Assembly (NCBI GenBank): GCA_022661535.1
Contig: JAKULF010000006.1
Coordinates: 2,475,001 to 2,539,000, forward strand
DNA from: Eutypa lata
Taxonomy: Eukaryota; Ascomycota; Sordariomycetes; Xylariales; Diatrypaceae
Direction: 5' to 3'
DNA length: 64,000 bases
The translations under genes and the position numbers were made by a program. This document shows positions 12,208 to 24,195 of the stretch, piece by piece; the stretch's first letter is position 1; each line of letters begins with the position of its first letter. The notes under the pieces are model-generated. The model did not search any database, was not told the DNA's origin, and saw only the letters and a list, made by a program, of their open reading frames with translations.

Positions 12208-13679
12208 ATGTAGGTAAGCCGAACTGGCGGAACGAAGAAACAGCTTGTATAACTTACCATTCGCAGGCGCATCACCTTGAGCGTGAACAATCCCGAAGTG
12301 GAGGAACAAGACCTCCGTCTTGTTACCCTCGATGTCTTCCCCGACATGACCCTCGGCGCCCTGCGGAGTTCCATCGAGGCCGAAGGCTTTCCCTCCCCGT
12401 CGCAACACATCTACCACAACGGCCAGCTCATTACCGACGATTCCAAGACCCTGCAAGAGCTCTCCATATCTGATGGCGACATGTTGGCCCTACACATTCG
12501 AGACATGCGAGGCAATACCGGAATTGCCCCCGCCCCCGGCGGCCGTGAGCAGCCACCTGCACCCAGGGCGCCCCCTGGCGGCAACGCAGCTATTGCCCAA
12601 GATCCGGAACTCATACGTTTACAGATCCTAGGCGACCCCCGGCTGAGAAGCGAGGCCGAGCGAGTGAACCCCCAGCTCGCCGCTGCCATTGACAACCCTC
12701 AACAGTTTGCCCAGATCTTTCGTTCCACTTCAGACCGACAAGAGGAGGCGCGACGAGCACGGCTACGCGAGATCGAGGCTCTCAACAGCGATGAGTTTAA
12801 CCCGGATGCTCAAGCTCGGATTGAAGAGATGATCCGACAACAGGGTGTCATGGAAAATTTGCAGAATGCCATGGAATACAACCCAGAGTGTAGGTACCCC
12901 CCAACTTCAATATCTGGCCTGTGTCGCAGGACTAACATTGTGTTATAGCCTTTGGCCGTGTACACTTGCTCTATTGTGATGTTAAGGTCAATGGAGTCAA
13001 GGTCAAGGCCCTGGTTGATTCTGGAGCCCAGGCAACCATCATGTCGCCGTCATGCGCCGAAGCGTGTAACATTATGCACCTTGTTGACAGACGCTTTGCC
13101 GGCGTAGCTCGCGGAGTTGGAACGGCTAACATCATCGGGCGTGTTCATTATACGATGCTGCAGGTCGGCACGAAGCATCTACCGGCTGCATTTACCGTCA
13201 TGGAGGGGAAGTCGGTTGATCTCCTGCTCGGTTTGGATATCCTGAAAGGACACCAGGCAACGATCGACCTGGCGCGGAACAAGCTTATCATCCAGGACGA
13301 GGAGGTTGAGTTCCTTGGAGAATCCGACATTCCTAAGGAAACTGAGGACGCGGTAACCCAAGAACCGACTGTTCAAGGCCCTGGCGGAACGACAATTGGA
13401 GCCCGCTCAGGAGCTGTCACAGCTCCTACAAGAGCACAAGCAGGCCCCTCTGCTCCTCCTAATGTCGCCGCTCCTCCCTCTGCAGCAGCGCCGCCACAGC
13501 CGGCAGCACCTACTCTACCTCCCCGAACCCAACAACAAGTACTGCCGCAGCGGTCGTTCCCGGAGAATGACATCAACACCTTGATGGGATTGGGGTTCAA
13601 CCGACAAGCTGCTATCAACGCCCTGGAAGCTACAGGTGGTAACGTGGAATACGCAGCTGGTCTTCTATTCCAGAACTAG
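12208..13679 (+). CDS. Ddi1, ubiquitin receptor with retroviral-like protease domain (451 aa)
   Basis: Model: exons 12208-12209, 12267-12889 and 12949-13679. The coding part of exon 1 is only the two bases AT; the G of the start codon is the first base of exon 2, giving MRITLSVNNP, the expected family N-terminus. Domains: ubiquitin-like fold at about 1-75; a helical linker; the aspartyl protease-like domain from about residue 209 with the catalytic triplet in LVDSGAQATIM (Asp232-Ser-Gly); a Pro/Ala-rich linker; and a UBA domain at about 411-451 (INTLMGLGFNRQAAINALEA). Ddi1 shuttles ubiquitinated clients to the proteasome and acts as a protease on heavily ubiquitinated substrates. It is convergent with RRP8. 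No in-frame ATG exists before residue 24, so other starts would destroy the ubiquitin-like strand. Confidence 0.95.
12210..12266 (+). other. Intron splitting the DDI1 start codon
   Basis: This is a 57 nt intron with donor GTAGGT and acceptor CGCAG. The neighbouring, more canonical donor GTAAGC four bases downstream cannot be used, because it would leave ATG followed directly by TAG. An AACTTAC-like branch site lies about 11 bases before the acceptor. The unspliced transcript reads ATG-TAG and would stop at once, so translation of Ddi1 depends wholly on this splice. Confidence 0.8.
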
Positions 13680-14260
13680 TGCTGTTCATTTCGTCGACTT
13701 GCATTTGCAACAGAGGGACTATGATTGGGCCGGAAGCAAGGGAGTAGCTAAGGCAGGATAAAGGGTTTCAAACATGGACGCACTCGGCTAGTTAACCGAC
13801 GGGACAGATGGGATGAGCTAGACGAACAGAAAAGAAAAAACATCGTTACCATCTCTATACTATTACGTATGGCAAATGCAGGACCTCGCTTTTAGATACC
13901 GCCTCCCGAAACCAGAATTTACGTTATGTGTGGTTCATGGAAGCAGGTTTATATGGTTTGATTGCTTACTTAGGTACATTTTACGTTCACCTCATCTCAG
14001 AATCATGAGATGACAATACAAAAATACATGGCACTGGAACGTGAGTGAGGCTTGGCATAAATTGAACATAGTTGTGAGCTTATTGGGCTTGTACTGAGCA
14101 CAGCATGCATGCATAGTGAACTAAATGACTGGTGAATCTGCACAAAGAAAGGCAAGCAAGTAATATGTATCTCTAGTAGGTAGGCAGCTATGTAGCTATG
14201 TACGTATAGAGAGGTCTATGTTCGTAATAGTAACTTCATGACCACCACCAATAATTATGA
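13680..14260. other. Intergenic between convergent DDI1 and RRP8
   Basis: This is 3' UTR-like sequence for both genes, with AT-rich patches and TAGGTAGG/TATGTAG runs near 14175-14205. No gene is seen. Confidence 0.5.
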
Positions 14261-14742
14261 TCACCGGATCTTATAAACACATGGCTTCAGAATACCCTTC
14301 TCATCTGCCTTGACTTGATCCTCCTCTGTCCCAGCATCCAGGAACTTCTTGAGCGAGTTCCTCTTCTGAGCTAGAGACATGGGGAGTCGATCGCGACGAT
14401 CTCTCGTTGTTGTCATAGCCGTAGTAGCAGCGGCGGCGGCGACAGGAACAGCGCATTTTCCTACAGTCGCCGGTGCGGCTTTCATGAACCGCATCCGCAC
14501 GAACATGCGGTTTCGCAGGTCCGGCTCCCCCTGCAGCACGAACCCGCGTCGCCGTAGTGCCTCCACGAAACCCGACACGTCTGTCTCGCCGCGCCGGTCC
14601 TCGGCACCATCGACCTCAACAGCCAGGTCCATCTCATGATCAGCTCCACCCTCATCATCTCCATTCTTCTTCCCCCCTTTCTTCCCAGCAGCAGCAACAG
14701 CACCCGCCTTCCTCCGATTCCCAACACTATGACTAACAACGC

Positions 14743-14785
<43 letters not shown>

Positions 14786-16024
14786 ATTGTTATTGCCACC
14801 ACCGCCGGCATTCTTTTTAGTTCCAGCAGAACCAGAACCAGAACCAGAACCAGAAAACCGGCTCTTGATCTCCGCCACCCACAGCTCCCCCTTCCACCGC
14901 AGCACCCGGTACGCCTCCTCGACGAAGTCCAGCCAGTTGGTCCCCATCAGCGCCAGGCAGAACACGGCGACGTCGACGCTGCCGTCGGCCCGCGGCAGGT
15001 CCGCGATGTCGGCGCGCGTCACGTGCGGGCTCGTGCTGTGCAGGTCGTAGCTGTGCACCTCGAGGCGCAGCTTCTTGAGGCCCCTCGAGGCCGCGAGCGC
15101 TGCGCCGAGCTTGGCGTCGCCGCAGCCCAGGTCTGCGATCGTGCAGGTCCCGCCTGTGCGGGGGAGGGGTGACACGCCGCTGTTGCTGTTGCTGTTGCTG
15201 TTGTCGTCATCGTCGTCGTTGTTGTTCTTTTGTGGCTGCTGGTGGTGGTGTTGTCTGTGTTTGGAGGGTGCGGGTGTTCTCTGCCGCCCCCGCAGCTGGA
15301 TCTCCGCGATGTACCCGTCCACTGGGTTCTCGGGCCACACGTCCACCTGCCGCCGGAACCCCTCGTGGTACTCCCGGAACATCTCCGGCGATTCCTCGAA
15401 TAGCTGGAACGCCTCGGCTGATGGGCGCGTGTACAGCGTCTCGTTGAGGTGCCGGAATCGCGCCGAGATCAGCTTCTCTCGCATGGCAGCCTGCATGGGC
15501 GTGAGTTTTGGCGCTGGGGGGGCCGCAGCAGGAGCAGCAGGAGCAGTCGCAACCGTTCCTTGTTCCTTCTTGGTGTGCGACTTGGCTTCCTTTTGGGCTT
15601 CTCCCTCGTCACCTTGCGACTCCGAGGCCTGCTTGTCCTTCTTTTTGTCCTTTTTGGACTTCTTTTTTGCATTCTGCGGCGCACCATCTGACTTCTCAAC
15701 TTCCTTGTCTTGGGCGACGGACTGCTGCTCCTTCACGTGACCGTTCTGCTTCTTCTCCTTGGAATCCTTGGACCCAAAGCCCTTATCGGTCTTGGGTTTC
15801 TTCCCCGACTTGCCCTCAATGACTCGCTCCCAAAGATCTGCCATGTTCTCCGAGGTCACGTTGGACGGCATAGATGGCCTCTTCCGCTTCTTCGACTTGT
15901 TGTCATTGCTAGGCTCATTCTGCTGCCCTGCTGCTGCTGCCGCCGCTGGCGCCGGTGCTAGAGCTTTGTTCGTCTCTGATTTGAGACCATCGGCGGAGAC
16001 CGCCCATCCCGGCACAGCAAACAT
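14261..16024 (-). CDS. Rrp8, 25S rRNA (adenine-N1) methyltransferase (single exon, 587 aa)
   Basis: One uninterrupted frame from ATG at 16024 to the stop at 14261. The N-terminal half is a Lys/Glu/Ala-rich disordered region with nuclear-localisation-like basic runs (KKRKRPSMPS, KKKSKKDKKKDK). It is followed by the family segment TPMQAAMREKLISARFRHLN. The SAM fold has motif I IADLGCGDAKLG (about residue 295) and the Rrp8-typical FCLALMGTNW and VAEIKSRF. The tail includes RRRGFVL and ends KPCVYKIR. Rrp8 is nucleolar; in yeast it makes m1A in 25S rRNA and supports early pre-rRNA cleavage. Oddity: a Ser-Gly repeat and a poly-Asn run interrupt the methyltransferase fold between AEIKSRF and the last helices, and there is a second Asp/Asn/Ser-rich insert before motif I. 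No intron is needed to explain either. Confidence 0.93.
14745..14794 (-). repeat. (GTT)n / poly-Asn microsatellite inside RRP8
   Basis: About 50 bp of near-perfect TTG/GTT trinucleotide on the plus strand, read on the minus strand as AAC/AAT codons. It encodes a run of about 17 Asn at roughly residues 410-427 of Rrp8. It stays in frame and sits just downstream of a smaller hexanucleotide repeat (about 14825-14850) encoding Ser-Gly pairs. Confidence 0.92.
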
Positions 16025-19000
16025 TCCTAGCACTTCTTTTTACAAATTAATTTGTATTGGGTATTATCTATGAATATTGCCGCCTGTACGTGATAGTTTT
16101 TGACTTTGTAGAATTCCGGTTGATAAGTTGGGTTTGATAACTTTTTTTTTAGTGGATAAGATTCCTGCAATTGAGGGTCTAAACTATGCCCCACTTAGTT
16201 AGGCTAGGTACTTAACACAACAGGGAACTCCCCCCCTGTAGTTAACTCTATGGGTCCTAGATAACTCCTGGTTGTGGCGGCTTTTGTGGCTGTGTATACA
16301 CCTACAAATATAATAGATAGGGGTTGACCATTGCATACATATACTGATATATTCCTCAACTTCCAGCCGGGTGATTGGAAAATATCACATCATGTGATGA
16401 AAAGAAGATAATGGATACCGTCATAACTTTCGCCTATAATTTTTGTTCTAACTATGACAGACTTATTCCGAGCTATGGTGGTTATGACTAATACGTTTGC
16501 CACGTTCCATCTATACTCCCAGTTTCTATTCCCATTAGATCCAATATCATATCTAGTTAGGATACACTATAGCACAGATATCCGTATCCTGATCGATTAT
16601 CAAACTAAGCGGCCTCTAAATGTGTGGCTTTTGAGATATCTACACGGGGCTATCTAGAGTCTATGAGGCGCTAGTGAAGGGAATGGCGGAAGGAATCCCA
16701 TCGAGATGGATCGTTTATATCCACATATAAATACTGCGGTATCCCTGATATACACCAGAGCCTAAGTATGCAATAACTAGAGATGTTGGTTTCACGGCTT
16801 GTTCTCTTTCTCACTTACAGCGTGCCATTATGCTACATACCTGATAACGTCATGTTTTCTAGATCCTGTGTAAGCTTCAAGGGTTGCCTAAACACTGGTA
16901 TTCATGTAAGTGACTTCATTGGGAATCTGGTGACAAAGAAGAGACTGATATGCACTGAGCGTTGGCCCTGATCTCTTGGAGGTAACACGAGAATCTTTAT
17001 TCGCTCCGATCCCGAACTCTCCACCCGTCGGCATAGCTGCATCAACTGGGGCGAAGAGTAAGGTGCGGGCCAGACAGAAGACCCTATTCTGGGGGAACAC
17101 AACCGTTAGCATGTATGTATTGATTTTGAGGGGGAGACATATTTTGCCACTATGGTCTAGTCATATGCATGCTAGATTGCCCACCTTCCTGAGCTACTCC
17201 ACGAGCGATGCCTAAGATTATGTCACTGCCCGTCACGTTCGCGATGGCCCCGGTCCCGTCCGTCTAGGCACTACATATAGCTTTGCAGTCCTTTGTAATC
17301 GATAGATACTGGTACTCGGCTTCACTTTCATTGTCGACGAGGTACTACACGTTCCGTTTCTGTTGGGTGTTCTGAAGATGTCGTTATGACACCGAAGAGC
17401 AGTTTAGCCGAGTGGGCCATGGCTCGAATGTTGGCTCTAGATCTCGGCATGTTTAAGTTCTTTCCATGGCGTTCTCGGAGTAATTCTGTTGCCTAGCTTG
17501 AATAAATCGATTAGAAACCTTCGGGCAATAATACTACAATACAAGCAGGTCGTACTGTACCTTGAAACTTGAGCTGAACACTGCTGCTTTGTCATTCTCT
17601 CCTGTACTTGTGATCTCACTGCGTGGGATTTGGAGACCAGTTGCCTGTAGGAGTCATGAAAATAACGCATCCTACAAATGATAACTCATACATGTAATGA
17701 GTGAGATGTTCTCTCACGGTGATATCCCATCGTTAATGTGCAAAGCTTGAGTGTTTCCAAATATTTCTTGCTTGACTAGGCATCTTCCGCCGTGTCAGCA
17801 GCACAAGAAAAATTAAGGCATGGGCATTCCACCTCCAGACTCGGCCCTTAACCCCAGTTCTGTACCACTGATTACACTGGAGTCAGAACACTGTTTACCG
17901 GCGGTCCCCATCAGATGTTTGTGTGACAAGCCGCGCAAAGACACGCGAACCCTGCTGTAGGTGCTTGTCCGGGCTTTGGAACCGTGGGCCTCGCTGTCTC
18001 ATCCAACCATAATTTGACCGTTTCTCTACGGCGGACAGCGTTGTCGACTCCAAGCAGATATGCGTTGCGGTGAGACAGGAGATCCAGTAGCCTGTCTGTT
18101 CATTGGCTATTTTCAAGGGATCATGGCAATGACAAGTCCAACATTCCCCTCTAGAATGTCGAGTGGAGAGGTACAGCATCAGATCTTGACTATGGTTCCG
18201 TTAGTTGGACTGAAGTTCCGGCTGGGAATTTTCAAATGCTAACTAGTAGTTCTTCGAGAGCGGAACATACCAACGCCTCGTATGAGCCCATCATCGTCTG
18301 CTTGGCTCTAAAAGTCTCCGCCATTGCGAGGAACTAAGGTCATCATCCGACGGTGCTAGTACTACCTATTTTCCCCCTCCCTTGATCTTGATCTACTGTG
18401 TCGATATGTGCCACATAGCCCGCACCACGCTTTTGGGCCTCTGGGCCTTTAGATTCCGTGTTCGACTTAGTCCAGTGTTGCACAGTTTGCATTCTTCCTC
18501 TTTCTCTACCTAATTGAGGAAGGCCTATTTACTACACACATAGTCATTCATACCACCAGATTCTGTGTCCATCACTGTGTTCATAGAACCTTGCCGAAGT
18601 GTGTCCGGCATGGTGGATATCCCAGGCTGGGATTCCTACCAGCCTACCTAAATATGTAGTCACACATTGTGGGCTATAGGGCAATGGGAGGACCCCTGTT
18701 CAACCATCCACTATCCATATTTAATGCGCCACACTAGTAGTGGTTATCACCTAGCTCAACCTTTTGACAGCCGCCCATTCCGTTGCCTTGGAGGGTTTTC
18801 AGTGAGCCCAGTCTAGGTTTTTCTGCCATCACCGGGCTTTGTAGCGTCGAGGGCTAGAAATGGTGTGGCCCCAACCGCTCTATACCTCGGCATGCTACCC
18901 TGAGGGGCAGCGTGGGAAACCCTATCATTTCTTTCACGCCCCTCTACGGAGCACTTTTCCGAATTTTTTCTTCAAGCATCTTATTACTTCTAAGGTTAGC

Positions 19001-20369
19001 TAGCCGATAGGTACGACGAATGTAGGCAGACTGGCCATATAACATAACATTTGTCCAATCCTAGGTAGTAAGTATTCTTTTACAAACGGGGATAAGAAAA
19101 GAACACACTTCTCCACAGACGGCTAGATAGTTAGAGCTAGGATTTCGAAAACTCAACAGAAACCGGGAGATAAACTATCTGTTAGCAATCGATACTTCAT
19201 CATCATCAATCAATACATATGTAGTCTACATGTTATGCATTGTACATCCATTCTTATATTGTAACTTAAGGTAACATGTCGACCAATAGTCAACGTTGAA
19301 TTGTGAGCCCCATGCATCTCATATCTTGACTTACTCTGCTTACTGTAGCCGAATGGTAGGTAAGTAGGTTAGACTTTAGTACTTCGTACGAAGTATGCCT
19401 ACCAGGTATGAGGGGTTCGACCGGAAAACCCCCCCTCCAATTATTTAACTAGTGGCGCCGCTAGGCAGACTGGAGATCGATCTAGTATAAGATGTATGTA
19501 GTCCACACCGTAGTGCCTTACGTATATAGTAAATATAGGTATACATACTTAACCTAGATACCGTTCAGATGTCAACCCCCTTGCTAGTTCGATGTCCCCC
19601 GGACGGCTTCCTCCAGCACCTACATACATACAATCACTGTAATTTTCATGACTAAATTGACTCTCTTTGTCCAACACCAAATGCTTGCCTGACGATGCTG
19701 TCTCCAAACAGCATCGAAGAATAGAGCTAGAACCCCCTTTGGATTTCGGATTGGTTACACTGCAGTGTTTCAGCGAATGCCTTTTGAGCTAACCTGTACA
19801 TCATCATATCTAATACAAAGCTGACCACTACATGCATACACATACATATCTGCCTCTGTTGTTCTGAACGTGGAGCCCTTCTCCCCCATCCCATCAATCA
19901 TATCACCCAATTACATTTCGTCACTCACTATCCCGGGGACCAACAACTTAGCTATACCCGGCTTACATACTTTACCTTATAGTCCCTTCTGCTTGCTGGC
20001 TCGGGCCCACGAGAGTGTGTGCAACGACGGAGATTATTGTTCCTGTCTTGTCTTGCCTTCCACCCCCCCATCCTAGTCCTGTCCTTTTTGTCTCGGCCGA
20101 ACACCAGCATTTCCAATTCTGTGACGCCCCCCCCTCGACCTTACATTCAGCTACACCAAGAGCCGCGTCCCTGAACCGTCTATGTCTTCGTTCCCACTTG
20201 ACCCTGATCGGTTCCAACTCCCAGCATAGAGGGTCCTAGAGGGTCCGTGTTTCTAATAATATCATGTGGTATCCTTATTGATTCCAACAATTCTCGGGCA
20301 AGACAACCCAAGTCATAAAATCCGTCGCTAAGCTGAATCGGCCGTTCAGCTGCCGTCAGGGTAGGTAGG
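16025..20369. other. 4.3 kb gene-free spacer, possible decayed coding remnants
   Basis: No intact gene could be built. A segment at 16890-17112 (minus strand) has overlapping open frames of protein-like composition preceded by an acceptor-like CCCCCAG, but no start, no partner exons and no family I recognise. The 18250-18970 part has GC-richer islands without open frames. The 19870-20369 part is pyrimidine-rich and is probably the leader and promoter of the Zn2Cys6 gene. TAGGTA runs recur at 19360-19410. Confidence 0.4.
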
Positions 20370-23300
20370 ATGGATGCTACAGAGGTGACACCTGAACATC
20401 CATCTTCCAAGTCACAGCCTCGAAGAGCGTCAAATCAAGATGAGGATGAAGATGACAACTCCAATCCCAAAAAGTCGACTACTACCAATGTGAGGAAGAG
20501 AACTAAAACAGGCTGCCTAAGTGCGTCATCATTTTATATTTTCTTCTTGCTTTTTTTTCTTCTCTTCGATTTTGTTTCTCTTCGCATGTGTCGTAGTGTT
20601 AGTGCTCGCAACTAACCAAACTAAAGCTTGTCGAAAGCGTCGCATCAAGTGTGACGAGGGGAGACCGACGTGTAACAATTGCTTGAAGTCAAAACGACAA
20701 TGCGAAGGATATAACCAACGAGTTATATTCAAAGACCCTCTTGGTGCCTTCGCGAATGCCCCTTACGGCCCTATACACTATCCTGCCCCTTCACCACAGT
20801 CTCTAGTTAGGGAGCAGCAGTTGTCTGCAGCACAGCAGAAGTCATCATCCCAATCGTTGCAAATCATCGCTCCCAAACCGCCGACCTTCGGGTATCATCA
20901 TGTCAATGCAGCTCAGTTCGGTCACGCCTACCCTGGCCAAACTGGACCTCTGGTATCTCCCCCCTTAAACTATGAGTCCCACCTTTATGGGCCACCCCAG
21001 CCCGCGCAATCTAGATACACCTTCTTCCCTCCGGAGACCGTTGATGGATATTTGCATAATCAATGGAGACAGGAGCCCCCCCTTGACTTCAATCAGTTAC
21101 CTGTTAATCCTTCAAGGGACTACGAGGGCATCTCACCTAAGCAGCCTCTGCCACCACCACCGCTACACCCGTTGTCGCAACAGCAGCAACAACAACGACG
21201 GCAAGAGCAACTGCAACTACAACAGCAGCAAAATCTTTACCATCAGCGACGGCAGCAGCAGGAAGAGGAGGAAGCGAGTAGCTCACAGTACAAAGGAAAG
21301 GAGCGAGCAGATGTTGAGCAATCACATGCCTCACGACCACAATTTGAAGAATTCGGGTATCCCTTGTATGACGACGATGCTTCGATGGGCGATTCAGATG
21401 ACGAACTGGTACCGGTAATGCAAGATTCGCATCTTGGACTAAACGAAGTCGGCCTTGTCGTATCTCAACGATTAAACCAAACCAACAACTTCTTCGAGAC
21501 ACAGGCAAGAACATTCTCGTTCTTCGCCGCAGATAATTTCCTCGCAACGTATGAGCCTTCGCCTATGAGTTCACCCCTTAACGATAAGCAAATTGCCTCA
21601 GTTTTTTGGCATTTCATCAATGTTACTGGTCCAAGTATATCGCTATACGAAAGACATCCTTTCGACCCATCTCCGCTCTTTGAAGGACAGCCTGTTCCCA
21701 AGTCTCGACAGCACATTTGGACGTGTAGGTTGCTTGCGATACTTCTACAGAATAGTCCTTGGCTAAACATATACAGATCAATTCCCCGTATTATCTTTCA
21801 GTCACCCAGCTCTTCTCCAAGCTATATTGGCTCTTGGAAGCCTACAAATTGCCAAACTTCAATCGGTTCCGCCGACGGCATCTCTCAGACATTACCACTT
21901 AGCGTTACGACGAATTGCTAAAAACGTGGGACGGCCTGCAAGACGTATACAACCTGCTAACTTGGCTGCAACACTACTTTTAGCGTTCTACGAGGTGTGG
22001 AATTCCGACCACGAGAAGTGGAGTAAGCATCTTCTTGGTGCCAGGTGGATAATCAAGGAGATCCCACTGGCCGAAATGACGAGATCTATAATGGCGATGA
22101 AGATTGAGGAGAGGCATAGGCGTGAGCAGGCCAACCAGTTCCAATCTCATGGTGGCTTTGCGGGTCCTAATCATCAGGAGGATGAGGACTCCACCGTGCT
22201 GTATAAGGACTGGGACGAAATCGACGTAGAATTTCTCAAAGCCATCACGGGGAAAGATATTTCCCTCGAGGAATTGGGCATGGCCCCCGATGAAGCGAGC
22301 GCGTTTTATAGACCTAAAAAGAAGTTGACGACCAGGGACCTAGAAACGTATGAAAAGCTAAGCGATCTTTTCTGGTGGTACGCGAAGATGGACGTTTACC
22401 AGAGTGTCCTTGGCGGGACTCGATTATTGTAAGTCACCTAATGAGCATACCCCTTTGTTCAATCTGAGTTTAACAAAATATTAGCCTGGAATACAAGCAT
22501 TGGACGCAATGTCCGCCAAGAGCACCAATTGGAAGACTTGATGCTATGTGAGTTTGGGTATAATCGAAGTGACCAAGAAACTCACTAACACGGTGTACAG
22601 CTATGGAACATATGATCATCTCATACTCCTCCTAGCTCGCCTTACGAACTTCTCATCCAGAGATCTCGCGCGAAAACGTAGAGTTGTTAAATTGAATGGA
22701 GTAAGCCAACCTGGGGTGCCGCCTGGCATGTTTGCAGGAATGATGCCTGCATCCGATAAAGTGCCAATGCCAGCTGGCTTTAGCCCCCCGCGGGAAACTT
22801 CACCGCGGAGTAATGATCCTGATGAAGTGGATCTTGAGGTTCTAACCGCCGAGGCTTTCCTAGAGTGGGAGAATCTTGTCCGGGCTTTTGAGAATTTTAG
22901 GACCTACTTCGGGCCAGAATTTCAGCCCCTTAGCGAGGACGTTTATCCAACCAAGGAGACGCCATTCGGTCTAGCAGCGCATTACAGGACATACTCTATT
23001 GCTGGAATTTGGTTGAATTACTATATGGGATATATCATGCTACACAGAGCACATCCCACTATGCCGCCCGTAGCTATGATGGCTGCGGGCCTCGCAGCAC
23101 GGACGACTGCTCCGTATGCGATCGAAATCGGTCGTATTGCGGCCGGGCTGGAAGAGAACATTTGGTGTCTGGATACTGTAAGCACGCTCATGGGAGCTGC
23201 ATTGATCGAGAGCGCATTTTGCCTATTTGTGGCTGGCGTCCAGGTAAGAGGATCCACTACTTTGAAAATCCCTCGCTTCTCTCTGTACCTATGCTAACTG

Positions 23301-23668
23301 TATGCGTCCTGTTGTAGTATCGCGAAGATGTGGAACGGCACTGGCTAATCCGGCGGCTACATGACATTGGGCGATTGACGGGATGGCAGTCAGCGCGGCA
23401 GATCGCCGACGGCTGTGAGTCGGCGTGGACCAAGGCGGCAGCCCTTGGCCGCGGTCCGCCGTACGTGCGATCTCCTGACCTCAACACGGACCCTGGTGTC
23501 TCCATCTGGGGCAATCCGCGGCGTATCGACCGCCTCATCCAGGAGGTTGAGGATGACGCCGGGAAGATCGTGCTGGCTAAGGAGGAGCAGGCGCACTACG
23601 CGCTTGGCCTACTGTCTGTCGAACACGATCTCGAGAGGCTAGAGCTAGAAACTGACGAGAAGGAGTGA
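20370..23668 (+). CDS. Zn2Cys6 transcription factor with fungal-specific regulatory domain (six exons, 985 aa)
   Basis: Model: exons 20370-20520, 20627-21724, 21777-22428, 22485-22547, 22601-23243 and 23318-23668; every junction keeps frame. The binuclear zinc cluster is built across the first intron: Cys49, 52, 59, 66, 69 and 76 (CX2CX6CX6CX2CX6C; TCRKRRIKC then CNNCLKSKRQC), flanked by basic RKRTKTG. A long Gln/Pro-rich segment (about bases 21150-21280) is a likely activation region. The rest, from about SLYERHPF through the last exon, has the helical pattern of the fungal TF middle homology region. The first intron ends in AAAG, preceded by AACTAAC, a less usual acceptor. Target genes are unknown; it stands alone with no metabolic cluster beside it. 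It is convergent with PUP2. Confidence 0.9.
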
Positions 23669-24195
23669 GCTGTAGCAGTGCTCCAAAACGGGATAGGGAT
23701 AGGGATGGGGTTGTGATGAACAGGGTTGTTTCGCTAGATCCGGTTGTCTTTAATTACGATCTGAAGAATGGGAGAGGAGAAAGCAAGGACGTTAGAAAGG
23801 AGAGGAATGAGGTGTGGCGTTGCGCGTTTGGGAATATTCATTATAAGGAGAGTGCTGCTTAGATTTCCTTGGAAATGACACAAGCTTCAAAGCTTGGATT
23901 TACTGGCGATGATATTAGAGGAAAATACCCCGCGAAAAGCAAAGAGGGCTGTCAGTCCATACAATAATGATACATATCGCATTTGTTCATCTAGTAGTGT
24001 CCATTCGTATGTTTTTATAGGATCTCGCATGCTCAGAAGCGAAACACGAGACCAGCAAAGTCCAGGTCTTCTAACTTAGTTCATGACTTGTCCCTGTTCT
24101 ATTTGCTTTATCTTGACCTCCTTCTCCTCCTCAGTTGATACTCGGAGACTTCGGGGGTCCCTGGTATAGATAGAGTGCTGATAACAAGATTCATC
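23669..24195. other. Intergenic between convergent TF gene and PUP2
   Basis: These 0.5 kb hold both 3' ends. A purine-rich part lies near 23690-23800, and two AAGCTT sites lie close together at 23883-23897. A short open frame (23665-23862) overlaps the TF stop and has no protein-like features. No gene is seen. Confidence 0.5.

Noticed and set aside
19405..19435. GGGGTTCGACC segment resembling a tRNA T-arm
   Set aside because: No acceptor stem, anticodon arm or A box at the required distance on either strand.
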